A DNA stretch of 64,000 nt from Bacillus sp. NEB1478 (GTDB lineage: Bacteria; Bacillota; Bacilli; Bacillales; Fictibacillaceae): the NCBI RefSeq assembly GCF_031582965.1, contig NZ_CP134049.1, forward strand, positions 2,542,001-2,606,000. The letters run 5' to 3'. The translations under genes were made by a program, and so were the position numbers. Numbering within the stretch: the first letter of the stretch is position 1; the number at the start of each line of letters is the position of its first letter. The notes below the pieces were generated by a model. That model was not told where the DNA came from. It was given only the letters and a program-made list of their open reading frames with translations, and did not search any database. Shown in pieces: positions 50,849 to 59,427 of this stretch.

Positions 50849-51634
50849 TTAATTTTTTTCAGATTGAGTAGTTTCAGAGGATGCAATAACGATTTTAACA
50901 CCTTGCTGTTCTAGAGCGGTCAAGTGATCGCGTGGGGATTCTTCATCCGTAATAATGACATCTAAATTCGTTATTGGACCAACATGTGCAAATGCGTTAA
51001 CTCCCACTTTATAATGAGGGAATAAGCCAACTCGTTTACGTGATATTTTCTCTACTGCGTTCATAAAAGAAGCCACTTCCGGTGTTGCTGTGGTAATGCC
51101 GCGCTCTGAGATTCCTCCACCAGTAACAAACGCCAAATCAAATGTAAACTGACGAACGGCATTTGTTGCTAGAGCATCCGTCATGTTTCCAGAGTTCTTC
51201 ACTTTTCCTCCGATTACATACACATCAACATTCTCTCTCTCCCGAAGAAAATCCGCTGTAACTAAAGAGTTTGTCACGATCGTAAGCGGTATATTCGGGA
51301 GATGTTTCAGCAGCTCGTGATACATTCCTCCGCCACTCATAAAAATGGTGTCTCTTTCTTTTATCCAGTTTACCGCTTCTCGTGCAATGGCTCTTTCATA
51401 TTTGGATCCTTCTCCAAAGCGGATAGCATTAGGCGAAGGTCCCTTTCGAACTTCAGTTACAGGAATCGCGCCGCCATGTGTGCGTTTGAGCAGACCGTTA
51501 TCTTCCATAGACGATAAATCCCTGCGTATGGAATCGATTGAAACCTGGAGTGCTTCTGATAACTCTTTGGCAAGAACTCGACCTTCATTTTTAAGCAATT
51601 CTAAGATCTTTTCTCTTCTTTCCTCAGAAAACAT
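50849..51634 (-). CDS. DeoR family transcriptional regulator
   Basis: 261 residues. HTH_DeoR at 6-58 (RREKILELLKNEGRVLAKELSEALQVSIDSIRRDLSSMEDNGLLKRTHGGA) and a DeoRC sugar-phosphate sensor domain (about 78-240: IKERDTIFMSGG, TNSL, VYVIGGKV, AFVTGGGI, ITDEESP). Such repressors usually control a sugar or nucleoside catabolic operon, but no such operon is adjacent, so its target is elsewhere. Monocistronic, transcribed away from the array at 51815-51903. Confidence 0.9.
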   Translation of the reverse strand: MFSEERREKILELLKNEGRVLAKELSEALQVSIDSIRRDLSSMEDNGLLKRTHGGAIPVTEVRKGPSPNAIRFGEGSKYERAIAREAVNWIKERDTIFMSGGGMYHELLKHLPNIPLTIVTNSLVTADFLRERENVDVYVIGGKVKNSGNMTDALATNAVRQFTFDLAFVTGGGISERGITTATPEVASFMNAVEKISRKRVGLFPHYKVGVNAFAHVGPITNLDVIITDEESPRDHLTALEQQGVKIVIASSETTQSEKN

Positions 51635-51756
51635 GATAATTTTCCTCCATTACCTCTTATTTCCACGTGGTATATCCATCATATGCCAGATTATGCTTGT
51701 TTGTCAAAATAAATATGCATGTTTTTTCTGTATTTTTCATTTTTTATGATAAAAAA

Positions 51757-51792
51757 GGCATAAAAAAGCGTTATTTAATGCTTTTTTATGCC
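51757..51792. terminator. long AT-rich stem-loop upstream of the DeoR gene
   Basis: GGCATAAAAAAGC and GCTTTTTTATGCC are a perfect 13-bp inverted repeat with a ten-base loop. Flanking A/T-runs make it terminator-like; it may stop read-through into the deoR-type gene. Confidence 0.6.
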
Positions 51793-51814
51793 TGTTTATT
51801 TGAGACAGAATTAT

Positions 51815-51903
51815 TTCCACACTTATTTTGATATTTACACAAAAATTGATATTAATTCCATGTAAATGGACTTCAATACCACATTAATGCCCAAGAAAAC
51901 CAC
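51815..51903 (-). repeat. phased array, GTGGAA-type units every 20-21 bp
   Basis: Plus-strand TTCCAC, TTACAC, TTCCAT, TACCAC and AACCAC start at 51815, 51835, 51856, 51877 and 51898 (distances 20, 21, 21, 21). Read on the minus strand these are the same G-T-G-G starts as in the arrays at 13804 and 17898, but the rest of each unit has diverged. Confidence 0.7.
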
Positions 51904-51945
51904 GACTCGACAATCTTTGACAAGCTTACGATGCAACTGTCTTAC

Positions 51946-51991
51946 TGACAAATACAAATCCTCGATTTGTATTTGTCAGGGGTCTGTCCCC
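51946..51991. repeat. composite palindrome element, copy 3
   Basis: TGACAAATACAAATC (51946-51960) and GATTTGTATTTGTCA (51964-51978) are a perfect 15-bp inverted repeat, followed immediately by GGGGTCTGTCCCC (51979-51991). It ends six bases from the stop of the MazG-like gene and can terminate it. Confidence 0.88.
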
Positions 51992-51997
51992 CCACGC

Positions 51998-52321
51998 TCA
52001 GTCTTCTACCTTCACCAGGAACAGTCTTTCTTTGTAGCCACCGTGCTTCTTTACTTTCTCTTTACGGATTTCTTCCATCTCTCGAATGCTGAGCTGACGA
52101 AGCCTCGATAACTCTATGAGCATCTCGTACAGTCCAGCCAATTCTTCTACCGCATCAATTTCCCGTCTTGCATCTCTGAACTCTTTCACACCTTCGATCA
52201 ATTTTTTCTTTAGTTCACTTTCAAACTCTTTATCTCCTAAAATACGAAACGTTCCTTTTTTTCCAGCTTGTTCAAGCAGCTCTGGAATTTTATCACGGAC
52301 TAATTTATTATAATAAGCCAT
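51998..52321 (-). CDS. MazG-like nucleoside triphosphate pyrophosphohydrolase
   Basis: 107 residues. NKLVRDKIPELLEQAGKKG at the N-terminus, then two helices with acidic metal-binding residues (EFESELKKKLIEGVKEF and REIDAVEELAGLYEMLIELSRL, EExxE/ExxD type). This is the phosphoribosyl-ATP pyrophosphohydrolase-like all-alpha NTP-PPase family, which hydrolyses (often damaged) NTPs to NMP and PPi. Single gene. Confidence 0.85.
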   Translation of the reverse strand: MAYYNKLVRDKIPELLEQAGKKGTFRILGDKEFESELKKKLIEGVKEFRDARREIDAVEELAGLYEMLIELSRLRQLSIREMEEIRKEKVKKHGGYKERLFLVKVED

Positions 52322-52381
52322 GTTCTTTTTTCCCTTCTAACAAATTCATTTATATCAGAACCTAATTCATCAGTACTAGCA

Positions 52382-53419
52382 CTAACTTCCATTTACATTT
52401 TTAATAGATACAACCCCTAAAAACACTAGAGCGATCGTGCCGAATAACGGATATAAATAATGAAGCAGCTCCGAATATCCAACTTGGCTTAGTAAATAGC
52501 TGCCTGCCAATAAGGATATCAAAATGAGGTTGTTTGATAGTCTCATGTTTTTCTGAAGGGATCCGGCAAGCCCAAACAGGTTTCCAATTAGCGTGGAAAA
52601 GATCTCCCCAAAGATTACGAAAATAAAAATATAATGAACAGTTACACCCAGCCCCCCAACGATCTCTGCAATAGGAATATCGTAGCTTAATACTCTCGGA
52701 ACAGAATAAAGCACATACTGACTGTTTAATAGAATAAATGTCAGCCCTAATCCGCCAAGAAAACCTCCCCATTTGATAACCGACTCATCCTCTGCTTCCC
52801 TTGATAAAGGTACCAATACAGCTTGCGCCAATGTTAAGTTAAAAGCTGCATATGAAAAAGGGCTGAGGATCCATCTCCATTCCCTTGTAAAGTCATCAGC
52901 AAGAAATAGGTGTCTTGTTGCCGAAAAATCAAATAGTGAAATAGACAAGACGATCGAAAACAATACCATAACAGGAACAATCAATGAGTTGGTCCAAAGG
53001 ATACCTTGAATACCTTTTTTCATTACAATATACGTTATGATTACCGTTACAATTACTCCTGCTTGAAATGGGAGCTGCAGCTGTTCGCGAAACAAAGCAC
53101 CTGTCCCAGAGAGCATCACGCCTGTTACACCGAAGAGCATAATGAGCATCAGCAAGTTTACTACTTTGGATACAGCCGCTCCGAACAAGTAACGATTCAT
53201 TTCATCAAACGAGTAAATATTAATTCTTCTAGCAATAATCATCAGTTTTGTACCAATCATGATAAATAAAAAGCCGCTGATTAAAATTCCAGCAAATCCG
53301 GCAGAACCGTATTTAGTAAAAAACTCAACAATTTCCCTTCCTGTAGCGAAACCAGCACCCACCACAGTGCCGATGTAAGTGGCGGCAATCTGCAATATTT
53401 GTTTCGTCCGACCACTCAT
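52382..53419 (-). CDS. ykvI: YkvI family membrane protein
   Basis: 345 residues, ten to eleven helices. The N-terminus IAATYIGTVVGAGFATGREIVEFFTKYG (about 11-38) is the signature of the YkvI family, distant relatives of APC-superfamily transporters with a broken first helix at VGAGFATG. No substrate is known. ATG follows AGGTGAGGG. Monocistronic. Confidence 0.88.
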   Translation of the reverse strand: MSGRTKQILQIAATYIGTVVGAGFATGREIVEFFTKYGSAGFAGILISGFLFIMIGTKLMIIARRINIYSFDEMNRYLFGAAVSKVVNLLMLIMLFGVTGVMLSGTGALFREQLQLPFQAGVIVTVIITYIVMKKGIQGILWTNSLIVPVMVLFSIVLSISLFDFSATRHLFLADDFTREWRWILSPFSYAAFNLTLAQAVLVPLSREAEDESVIKWGGFLGGLGLTFILLNSQYVLYSVPRVLSYDIPIAEIVGGLGVTVHYIFIFVIFGEIFSTLIGNLFGLAGSLQKNMRLSNNLILISLLAGSYLLSQVGYSELLHYLYPLFGTIALVFLGVVSIKNVNGS

Positions 53420-53661
53420 ACCCTCACCTCCATGGCTATATCTTTACAAACATATGCATGGACAAGATTTTTAGAAGAAAAATCAGAAGCAAGAAGGTCG
53501 TGGAAGTAAAGTTTCGAGAAAACAACGAGCAAGTTTTACACAAAACTGCAAGTTGCAGCGAGTAATTACAGTTGCACACAAAATTGATGTTTTGATTCGC
53601 AGCTTATCAATGAACAAAATAAAACAGCAAGGATTTCTCCTCGCTGCTTCCATTTTTTTTA

Positions 53662-54780
53662 TTAAACTTCAACTGGCTGAAGGGTTTCTTTTGTTATGAC
53701 GCGATTTTTTCCAAGCCGTTTAGCCGCGTATAAACTATTATCTGCCCCTTCAAAAAATGCCTGTTTGTGCATACCTAAACGATAGGTTTGCAGACCAATA
53801 CTGATCGTAATCTGTTCCTTCATTACTTCAGGATGGACAACATCTTCAACAGCCATTCTGACATTTTCCAATACGGTAAACGCCTGCTCTTCAAAGACAT
53901 CATTCAGAATAACAACGAATTCTTCACCGCCGTATCGAGCTGTAAAATCATCGTTCGATACATTTTCTTTAATCGTATGGGCAATCCGTTTTAAAATCAA
54001 ATCACCTGCACCATGCCCATATGTATCATTTATTTTCTTAAAGTTATCGATATCAATTACCGCTAAATGAAATGGATTCTGAAACGTTTCTGCCTGCAGA
54101 ATCAACACATCCAAATATTCATAAAAAGCCATGTGGTTGTAAAGTCCGGTTAGAGCATCGGTCTTCACTTGTTTTTCCATAATCGTCGATTTCACCATAA
54201 GCTCCTGATGCTCTGCTTGTGCCTTTTTCAAATCTTCCCAAATTTCATAGCCTCGCTGCATGATTCCGATACAAACAAGTGTAGAAGTCAGTAAAATGCA
54301 TGTCATCGACAATTGATCCATCATATCATTTAACTGGCTGATGATCGGATGAAACGCAGAAAGAGCCAGATATATAAATAGAGAAATAGAAAACGCCAGC
54401 CAAACTTTTTTCTTTTCAAAATAAATGGTTGAAATCAGCATGGGAAAGAACAGACAAGCATACATCACATTTATTTCTGAATGCACAGCTACTAAAATGC
54501 CTGCAATCAAGCTCGCAGATCCAATAACAATATAATCTATGTAATTAGTTCTCTTTCGGTAAGCCCATTCTGCAATAAGCGTGACAAAAGATAAGAGAGC
54601 AGTTGGTACAATTATAAAAATCAATAAAAATTCCTTAAACGGTCTATCAGTTAATAAGCTGTTTAAGCCTTCTACGCACACAGAGACAAAAATGATGACC
54701 CAAAAAAAATTTAATATTTTCCGGTTCCAAGCAACATGGCTAAAGTGTGCAGGCAGGCGTGTATTCCCCAAAGCATTCAC
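53662..54780 (-). CDS. membrane-bound GGDEF diguanylate cyclase
   Basis: 372 residues. Six hydrophobic helices (about 25-185), a short coiled-coil linker, then a GGDEF domain (about 208-365) starting DALTGLYNHMAFYEYL, with active site RYGGEEF and FKKINDTYGHGAGD for GTP/metal binding. The catalytic motif is intact, so c-di-GMP synthesis from two GTP is expected. The inhibitory I-site (RxxD five residues before GGEEF) is replaced by SNDD, so product inhibition is probably absent. Confidence 0.93.
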   Translation of the reverse strand: MNALGNTRLPAHFSHVAWNRKILNFFWVIIFVSVCVEGLNSLLTDRPFKEFLLIFIIVPTALLSFVTLIAEWAYRKRTNYIDYIVIGSASLIAGILVAVHSEINVMYACLFFPMLISTIYFEKKKVWLAFSISLFIYLALSAFHPIISQLNDMMDQLSMTCILLTSTLVCIGIMQRGYEIWEDLKKAQAEHQELMVKSTIMEKQVKTDALTGLYNHMAFYEYLDVLILQAETFQNPFHLAVIDIDNFKKINDTYGHGAGDLILKRIAHTIKENVSNDDFTARYGGEEFVVILNDVFEEQAFTVLENVRMAVEDVVHPEVMKEQITISIGLQTYRLGMHKQAFFEGADNSLYAAKRLGKNRVITKETLQPVEV

Positions 54781-54904
54781 CCCATCTACCTATTCCAAAC
54801 TAATTATAACATTTATTTCCTAATCTCAATGAAATTCTTTTTGGTAGATGACTCTTTTTTCTAGTTCTATGTGACATATCTATTAAGCATTGTTTAAAGG
54901 CATT

Positions 54905-55013
54905 GTTGATTGTAGGGAAATCTGCGATACTCCTGCCGTAAGGTCTGGCATTACCACTCTAGCGAAAGTATGGAACGAACTCGACTGTTCTACCTCCAAA
55001 GGAAGTGGATTTG
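54905..55013 (+). repeat. possible degenerate copy of the GTTGATT repeat
   Basis: GTTGATTGTAGGGAAATCTG-type start and ACTCCTGCCGTAAGG resemble the GTTGATTGGAGTGCAAGG...ACTCCTTTGGGAGC end of copy A, but the rest does not align clearly. Confidence 0.35.
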
Positions 55014-55036
55014 ATCCAGAGCCCCCAAAACTAAAA

Positions 55037-55065
55037 AGCACAGCCGTTTCGTAAACAGCTGTGCT
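55037..55065 (-). terminator. terminator of the 93-aa gene
   Basis: AGCACAGC/GCTGTGCT stem with minus-strand TTTTT. Confidence 0.85.
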
Positions 55066-55074
55066 GAGAATTTT

Positions 55075-55356
55075 TTATTTAAGCTTAATTCGTTTTTTCT
55101 TCGGTAACTTATCGAGAAGCCAGCCTCTGCCTACTTCACAAAATCGGATCGGCATTTCTAATGTAGCCAGTATCTTATCCTTTCCATGAATGGTGAGCAG
55201 TCCTGTCTCATCATTCACTTGATCGACTACGGCATTTTCGGTGTTAGAAAGAGGAAACGTCCATTTGTTATTACCAGAGTCCTTAATCTTGATCATTCTT
55301 CCATCATAAGATACTTTGTGGCAATGTGGAGGCAAGCCCAACGTGATTTTGTTCAT
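55075..55356 (-). CDS. 93-aa hypothetical protein
   Basis: Starts at ATG 55356 (MNKITLGLPPHCHKVSYDG), 11 bases past GGGAGG. Predicted small beta-rich protein with a basic end (DKLPKKKRIKLK). No family recognised. The regular strand pattern and the strong flanking signals (ribosome binding site, terminator) support it as a real gene. Confidence 0.65.
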   Translation of the reverse strand: MNKITLGLPPHCHKVSYDGRMIKIKDSGNNKWTFPLSNTENAVVDQVNDETGLLTIHGKDKILATLEMPIRFCEVGRGWLLDKLPKKKRIKLK

Positions 55357-55565
55357 TGCATTTCTTTCCTCCCTTTCCGGATTTGTTTCATTGTAACAGA
55401 AACCGTGCATGTCTGACTTATTATTTTTTAAATTTTTTGACTATTTAACACATTTGAAACAAAAGTTCTAAAAAATAGGAGGACAACCCCTGACATTAGC
55501 CAATTCGTATTGCTTTTTGCGTGCATATACTAAACTTAGCGAGAGATGAGGGAGGATTTAGTGGA

Positions 55566-55979
55566 GTGGAGAAAATTTCTATGTTTTATAACATGGCAGT
55601 GATTGCGTTAGGTGCTATTTCAAGTTATCTTTTCGGAACATCTAGCTTGTTATTTAAAACACTTGTATTGTTTGTCGTTTTAGATTATTTAACAGGGATG
55701 GCTTCTTCGGCTTATGAAGGAAAACTAAACAGTAAGATAGGTTTTAAAGGAATACTCAAAAAAGTAATGATATTTGCAATTGTAGCCATAGCCCATTCTC
55801 TCGATCAACTGACTGGCGGCAACATCATCAAAACCGCCACCATTTTTTTCTATTTATCAAATGAGCTGTTATCCATGATTGAAAATGCCGGCAGGTTAAA
55901 CGTTCCCATTCCTCCGTTCATAAAAAATGCCGTTTCCCTGTTAAGACAGAAAAGCGGCAACCAAAATAAAGATGATTAA
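55566..55979 (+). CDS. phage-holin-family membrane protein
   Basis: 137 residues from the GTG at 55566, ten bases past GGAGG; the ATG at 55581 is an alternative. Three to four helices and the KTLVLFVVLDYLTGMASSAYEGKLNSKIGFKGILKKV stretch (about 32-68), typical of the toxin-secretion/phage-lysis holin family (Phage_holin_4_1). There is no neighbouring endolysin or phage gene, so it is a domesticated or stand-alone holin. Its last four bases overlap the FlgM-like stop on the other strand. Confidence 0.85.
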   Translation: MEKISMFYNMAVIALGAISSYLFGTSSLLFKTLVLFVVLDYLTGMASSAYEGKLNSKIGFKGILKKVMIFAIVAIAHSLDQLTGGNIIKTATIFFYLSNELLSMIENAGRLNVPIPPFIKNAVSLLRQKSGNQNKDD

Positions 55980-56233
55980 GTTGTGTAGAATTGTGAAATC
56001 TTTTTAGCGATCGATTGTGCATCAATCTGGTAGTCTCCAGATTCGATGCGCTTTTTTATATCTAAAAGTTTCTTTTCTCTTATGTTTAATTGTGCATTCT
56101 CATTTAAGGCTTTTGCTTCATTCGATATGTATAGATCATCTTTGGCAAATGAAGGTGGTTTAACTGAAGGCTGCTGATACATTTTATTTACATCATATTT
56201 CCGCTGCACCGGTTGCTGTCCATCAATTCTCAT
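55976..56233 (-). CDS. FlgM-like anti-sigma factor, outside a flagellar operon
   Basis: 85 residues. The C-terminal half shows the FlgM pattern: DDLYISNEAKAL, then a helix with R..K..DIKKRIESGDYQIDAQSIAKKISQFY, equivalent to the I-x-x-G-x-Y-x-(V/I)-D-A-x-x-I-A-x-x-(I/M)-x-x-F-Y end that binds sigma-28 (SigD). FlgM is normally encoded with yvyF/flgN/flgK; here it follows an unrelated 85-aa gene by ATGA overlap. Either the genome's FlgM has moved or this is a paralogue. Confidence 0.8.
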   Translation of the reverse strand: MRIDGQQPVQRKYDVNKMYQQPSVKPPSFAKDDLYISNEAKALNENAQLNIREKKLLDIKKRIESGDYQIDAQSIAKKISQFYTT

Positions 56234-56487
56234 GATATCACCTCTCCTGCTTGGTTAATCGTTCCTAGCCATTTCCATTGTCCATCAGAATCCAGGTTGT
56301 CTAATAATCTCATAAACAAATCCTGTCCATAAGTATCCCATTTCACTTCAAATTCAAACCCATTTTCTTTGTCTTTGCAAAAAGAATGAATCCATTGAGA
56401 AGTAAACAAGTATGGCGTAAATTGTTCAAAGTCCAACAGATGATTCTCTAACCATTGGATAACATCCTCGTGTGAAAGTTTCTGCAT
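56230..56487 (-). CDS. 85-aa protein coupled to the FlgM-like gene
   Basis: MQKLSHEDVIQWLENHLLDFEQF... : helical N-terminus, then a Trp/Phe-rich beta region (FEFEVKWDTYGQDLFMRLLDNLDSDGQWKWLGTI). No family recognised. Its stop overlaps the start of the FlgM-like gene (ATGA), so the two are made together. The start ATG follows AAAGGACGAA. A possible partner or modulator of the FlgM-like protein (inference). Confidence 0.65.
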   Translation of the reverse strand: MQKLSHEDVIQWLENHLLDFEQFTPYLFTSQWIHSFCKDKENGFEFEVKWDTYGQDLFMRLLDNLDSDGQWKWLGTINQAGEVIS

Positions 56488-56717
56488 CTTAATTCGTCCT
56501 TTGTCTTTTGTTCGTCATTACCTGTAAATATATCTTTCGACCCCCTCATATGCTTTATGAGGATAGCAGAAAAATATTTACAAAAATTTCAAACGTTGTC
56601 ATGTTCTTTCTATTTGGTGACTTTCCCATAAATGCTCTGTTGTTAAACCTCTTTTCTTTAAAGTATCCTGTTTAGAAGACTATAATAAGATGACAAATAT
56701 ATATAAAGGGTGTTTTT

Positions 56718-58010
56718 ATGAGATTAACTTTTTCATCTCTGCAATGGATGGTTTTTATACTCGCCGGAAGTCTTGTAGCACCTATTGCAATTGGTGCTGC
56801 ATTCGGAATGTCACAAGCTGAAACGGCAGAACTTTTGCAGCGTTCTTTTTTCATTATAGGAATCTCTGGTATTCTGCAAGTTCTGTTTGGACATAAACTA
56901 CCTATTAATGAAGGACCTGCCGGTTTATGGTGGGGTGTCTTTACAGTGTATGCGGGAATCGTAGCATCAGGGGCTCTGACAGCGGCAAATGGTCTTCAGC
57001 AATTAACTGCTGGGATGCTCATTAGCGGGGTTCTATTTTTCCTTCTTGGTATATTTCGAATAATCACTTACGTCCGTGGGTTGTTTACTCCGCTGGTTAC
57101 AGGCACCTATCTCATTCTGCTCGTATCACAGTTAAGCGGATCTTTTATAAAAGGGATGCTTGGAATCGGTTATCTACAAGAAAAAGCAGATTCCAAAGTA
57201 GCAATTGCTTCACTTTTTATTCTTGTTCTTTCGATTGTTTTAGGAAAATCCACTGTCCGTTGGCTAAGAAGTTATTCTATCCTTATTGCCTTACTTCTTG
57301 GTTGGGGACTTTTCAAGGTCCTGCATATAACAAAAGAACCGATGGAATCCGCAAAACTAGTTTCCTTTCCAGAATGGTTTGCCTGGGGTACTCCCGAACT
57401 ATCAGGAGGAGCAATTCTAACTTCACTATTTGTAGGAATGCTTTTATTGACTAACATGGTCGCAAGTATCAATGTGGTTGAAAAAGCGTATGATTCCGAG
57501 AACGAAAATTATGAACCCGTTAACTACAATCGGTCATCCGTTATGATGGGATTAAACACCTGGATTGCCGGACTGTTCTCAGCTGTCGCAAGTGTACCAA
57601 TTTCCGGTGCGTCAGGCTTTATATTAACAACAAAAATGTTTAGCCGTGCAGCTTTCTTGCTCGGAAACCTATTAATTATTATCATCAGTTTTTTCCCTAC
57701 GCTCACCTTTTTCTTTGCCGGAATACCTGCACCAGTTGGATATGCAACGATTTTCCTGCCTTTCTCAAGTATGATCGGATTGGCGTTCAGAGAGTACAAA
57801 ACAGAATTACATTCAGATAAAAATCTCTTCATCATTAGTACATCACTAATGGTCGGGATCGGCAGTTTGTTCATCCCTGCAGCCGCTTTAAAAGATTGGC
57901 CGAGTATTATCGTCACCCTTTTAAGCAATGGACTGATTATGGGAATGCTCACTTGCATTGCTTTAGAGCAGTTTTACAAACGAAGAAAATCGAGAAAGAG
58001 TGAACATTAA
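56718..58010 (+). CDS. NCS2 nucleobase:cation symporter (YwdJ-like)
   Basis: 430 residues, about 12-14 helices. Nucleobase-transporter motifs include GIGYLQ-region, NMVASINVVEKAYD and GASGFILTTKMFSRAAF, the latter equivalent to the Q/N-x-G-x(4)-T signature region but lacking its usual NTxxFSQNxG form. It is therefore a divergent purine/pyrimidine permease like B. subtilis YwdJ. No purine-catabolic genes are adjacent. Confidence 0.82.
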   Translation: MRLTFSSLQWMVFILAGSLVAPIAIGAAFGMSQAETAELLQRSFFIIGISGILQVLFGHKLPINEGPAGLWWGVFTVYAGIVASGALTAANGLQQLTAGMLISGVLFFLLGIFRIITYVRGLFTPLVTGTYLILLVSQLSGSFIKGMLGIGYLQEKADSKVAIASLFILVLSIVLGKSTVRWLRSYSILIALLLGWGLFKVLHITKEPMESAKLVSFPEWFAWGTPELSGGAILTSLFVGMLLLTNMVASINVVEKAYDSENENYEPVNYNRSSVMMGLNTWIAGLFSAVASVPISGASGFILTTKMFSRAAFLLGNLLIIIISFFPTLTFFFAGIPAPVGYATIFLPFSSMIGLAFREYKTELHSDKNLFIISTSLMVGIGSLFIPAAALKDWPSIIVTLLSNGLIMGMLTCIALEQFYKRRKSRKSEH

Positions 58011-58035
58011 GCTCCCTGAACACCGGGAGCTTTTT
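58009..58035. terminator. bidirectional terminator
   Basis: AGCTCCC/GGGAGCT stem with T-run between convergent genes. Confidence 0.88.
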
Positions 58036-58036
58036 C

Positions 58037-58921
58037 TTATTTTGCTGGAGATGTATTCACCGGTAGTTCTTTGTAGAATAGTTGAATGGCTTCTATTAAC
58101 TTTTCTTCATGATCGTACATCATTAAATGGATTGTTCCGGAAATAATAATTGTTTTGCAGTAAGGCAGTACTTTTGAAACTTTTCCAAGAAATTCTTTTG
58201 TCTTTTCTAGATGACCTTCTTGTTCTGCTGGTAAAAAGAGAACAGGGCATTTCACTTTTTCGTACCAAGTCAAAAAGTCCACATAATATAATTCAGAAAT
58301 GATTTTCTCCAGCGTTTCTCTTTTTGTGCGAGGTCCAACCTTACCGTTTTTTTTAATACGGGGCTCATATTGTTCAACGTAAAAAGCTCTCGATTCATTC
58401 CAAGGTTCCCAGTTATCACGGTAAAATTGCTTGTAAGCTTCAACAGATTCGTAATCAGAATCAAATTGATCTTTAAATTTCGCTAAATGTTCTTCTAAAG
58501 TCTCTTCATACAAGCCATTATCACCGGTGTTATTTATCATTGCACCATCACATTGAACGAGGGACAAAACTCGGTCTTTCCGGTTTGAAGCATAATAGAG
58601 CCCAACCATGCATCCATATGAACTTCCAACAAGATGAGCCTTATTTACTTTAAAATGGTCTAAAACGGTATCCAGGTCTTTTGCCGTATCTTCAAAAGTG
58701 TACCCTTCTTCTGGTTGATCAGATTTTCCGTGCCCTCGCAAATCATAAGTGATGACCCGATGATTTTGAATGAAATGCTTGATTACGGGTTGCCACAATT
58801 GGGCAATACCGCCTAAATAATGAAGAAATATTATTGGCTCTCCTGTACCTCCGTGGTCATATGCTGTAATTTTTGTTCCGTCTGAAGATAGTAAATCATA
58901 TCTATCCGATGTGATGTCCAT
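58037..58921 (-). CDS. alpha/beta hydrolase
   Basis: 294 residues. Oxyanion region IIFLHYLGG (about 29-37), YDLRGHGKSD (about 60-69), nucleophile VGSSYGCMVG (Ser near 98), acid LPAEQEGHLEK region and His in SGTIHLMM (about 268). Typical of small esterase/lactonase-type hydrolases. The start ATG abuts the stop of the upstream MazG-like gene (TAAATG), so the two are translationally coupled. Confidence 0.87.
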   Translation of the reverse strand: MDITSDRYDLLSSDGTKITAYDHGGTGEPIIFLHYLGGIAQLWQPVIKHFIQNHRVITYDLRGHGKSDQPEEGYTFEDTAKDLDTVLDHFKVNKAHLVGSSYGCMVGLYYASNRKDRVLSLVQCDGAMINNTGDNGLYEETLEEHLAKFKDQFDSDYESVEAYKQFYRDNWEPWNESRAFYVEQYEPRIKKNGKVGPRTKRETLEKIISELYYVDFLTWYEKVKCPVLFLPAEQEGHLEKTKEFLGKVSKVLPYCKTIIISGTIHLMMYDHEEKLIEAIQLFYKELPVNTSPAK

Positions 58922-59317
58922 TTATTTGACCTCCTCTTTCATTCTTTTTTGCAGGTTAGTCTTTGTTCGATTATTGATTTCTTGAAGCTTGTTTAAAATA
59001 TCTTCTTCTATATCCCTTTCAAAAAACGTTGCAAATTTACATAAATACGCGATACAATCAGCGATTTCTTTCCCTATTTCTTCAGACACTTCACGTTTAG
59101 CAAACAAGAAGGCTTCTTCTTTATCCAGACCTTTTTCAATCATTTCATATTCGTAATTCATCATTTTTCTCAATTCTTCTGCTATTTCAGCGATTTCTGT
59201 CGTTAAGAGCATGTGGTTTAGCAGCAATGATTCTCTAGAATCACCGGAGTTTTCTGTACTGATTTCCCATCCTTTCTCTTTTTGAAATCGTTCAAGTTTT
59301 TCATGTAAGTTTTTCAT
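58922..59317 (-). CDS. MazG-like NTP pyrophosphohydrolase
   Basis: 131 residues, all helical. The acidic metal-binding motif EIAEIAEELRKM (EExxE type, about 42-53) and the later EEIGKEIADCIAYLCKFA (ExxD type, about 80-97) define the MazG-like fold. Likely a house-cleaning enzyme for non-canonical nucleotides. First gene of a two-gene unit with the alpha/beta hydrolase. Confidence 0.87.
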   Translation of the reverse strand: MKNLHEKLERFQKEKGWEISTENSGDSRESLLLNHMLLTTEIAEIAEELRKMMNYEYEMIEKGLDKEEAFLFAKREVSEEIGKEIADCIAYLCKFATFFERDIEEDILNKLQEINNRTKTNLQKRMKEEVK

Positions 59318-59427
59318 GATCTAGTAACCTCCGTCTTTCCATTCTGTAAATCTTCTTCTCCAATTCTTTGTTTCCTTCCATTCAAGTATAAATTTTGCTA
59401 TAATTTTACAAAAATATGGAGGTGCTT

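Larger units (their letters stand above)
51635..51997. other. 363-bp intergenic region: hairpin, phased array, composite palindrome
   Basis: Holds the hairpin at 51757-51792, the array at 51815-51903 and composite palindrome copy 3 at 51946-51991. No gene seen. Confidence 0.7.

Noticed and set aside
53536..53590. ACACAAAA repeats near 53.54 kb considered as a further phased array
   Set aside because: Only two clear copies 38 bp apart; the middle unit does not match.
55566..55979. Holin-family gene considered as a prophage remnant
   Set aside because: No endolysin, integrase, structural gene or att-like repeat nearby; composition matches the surroundings.
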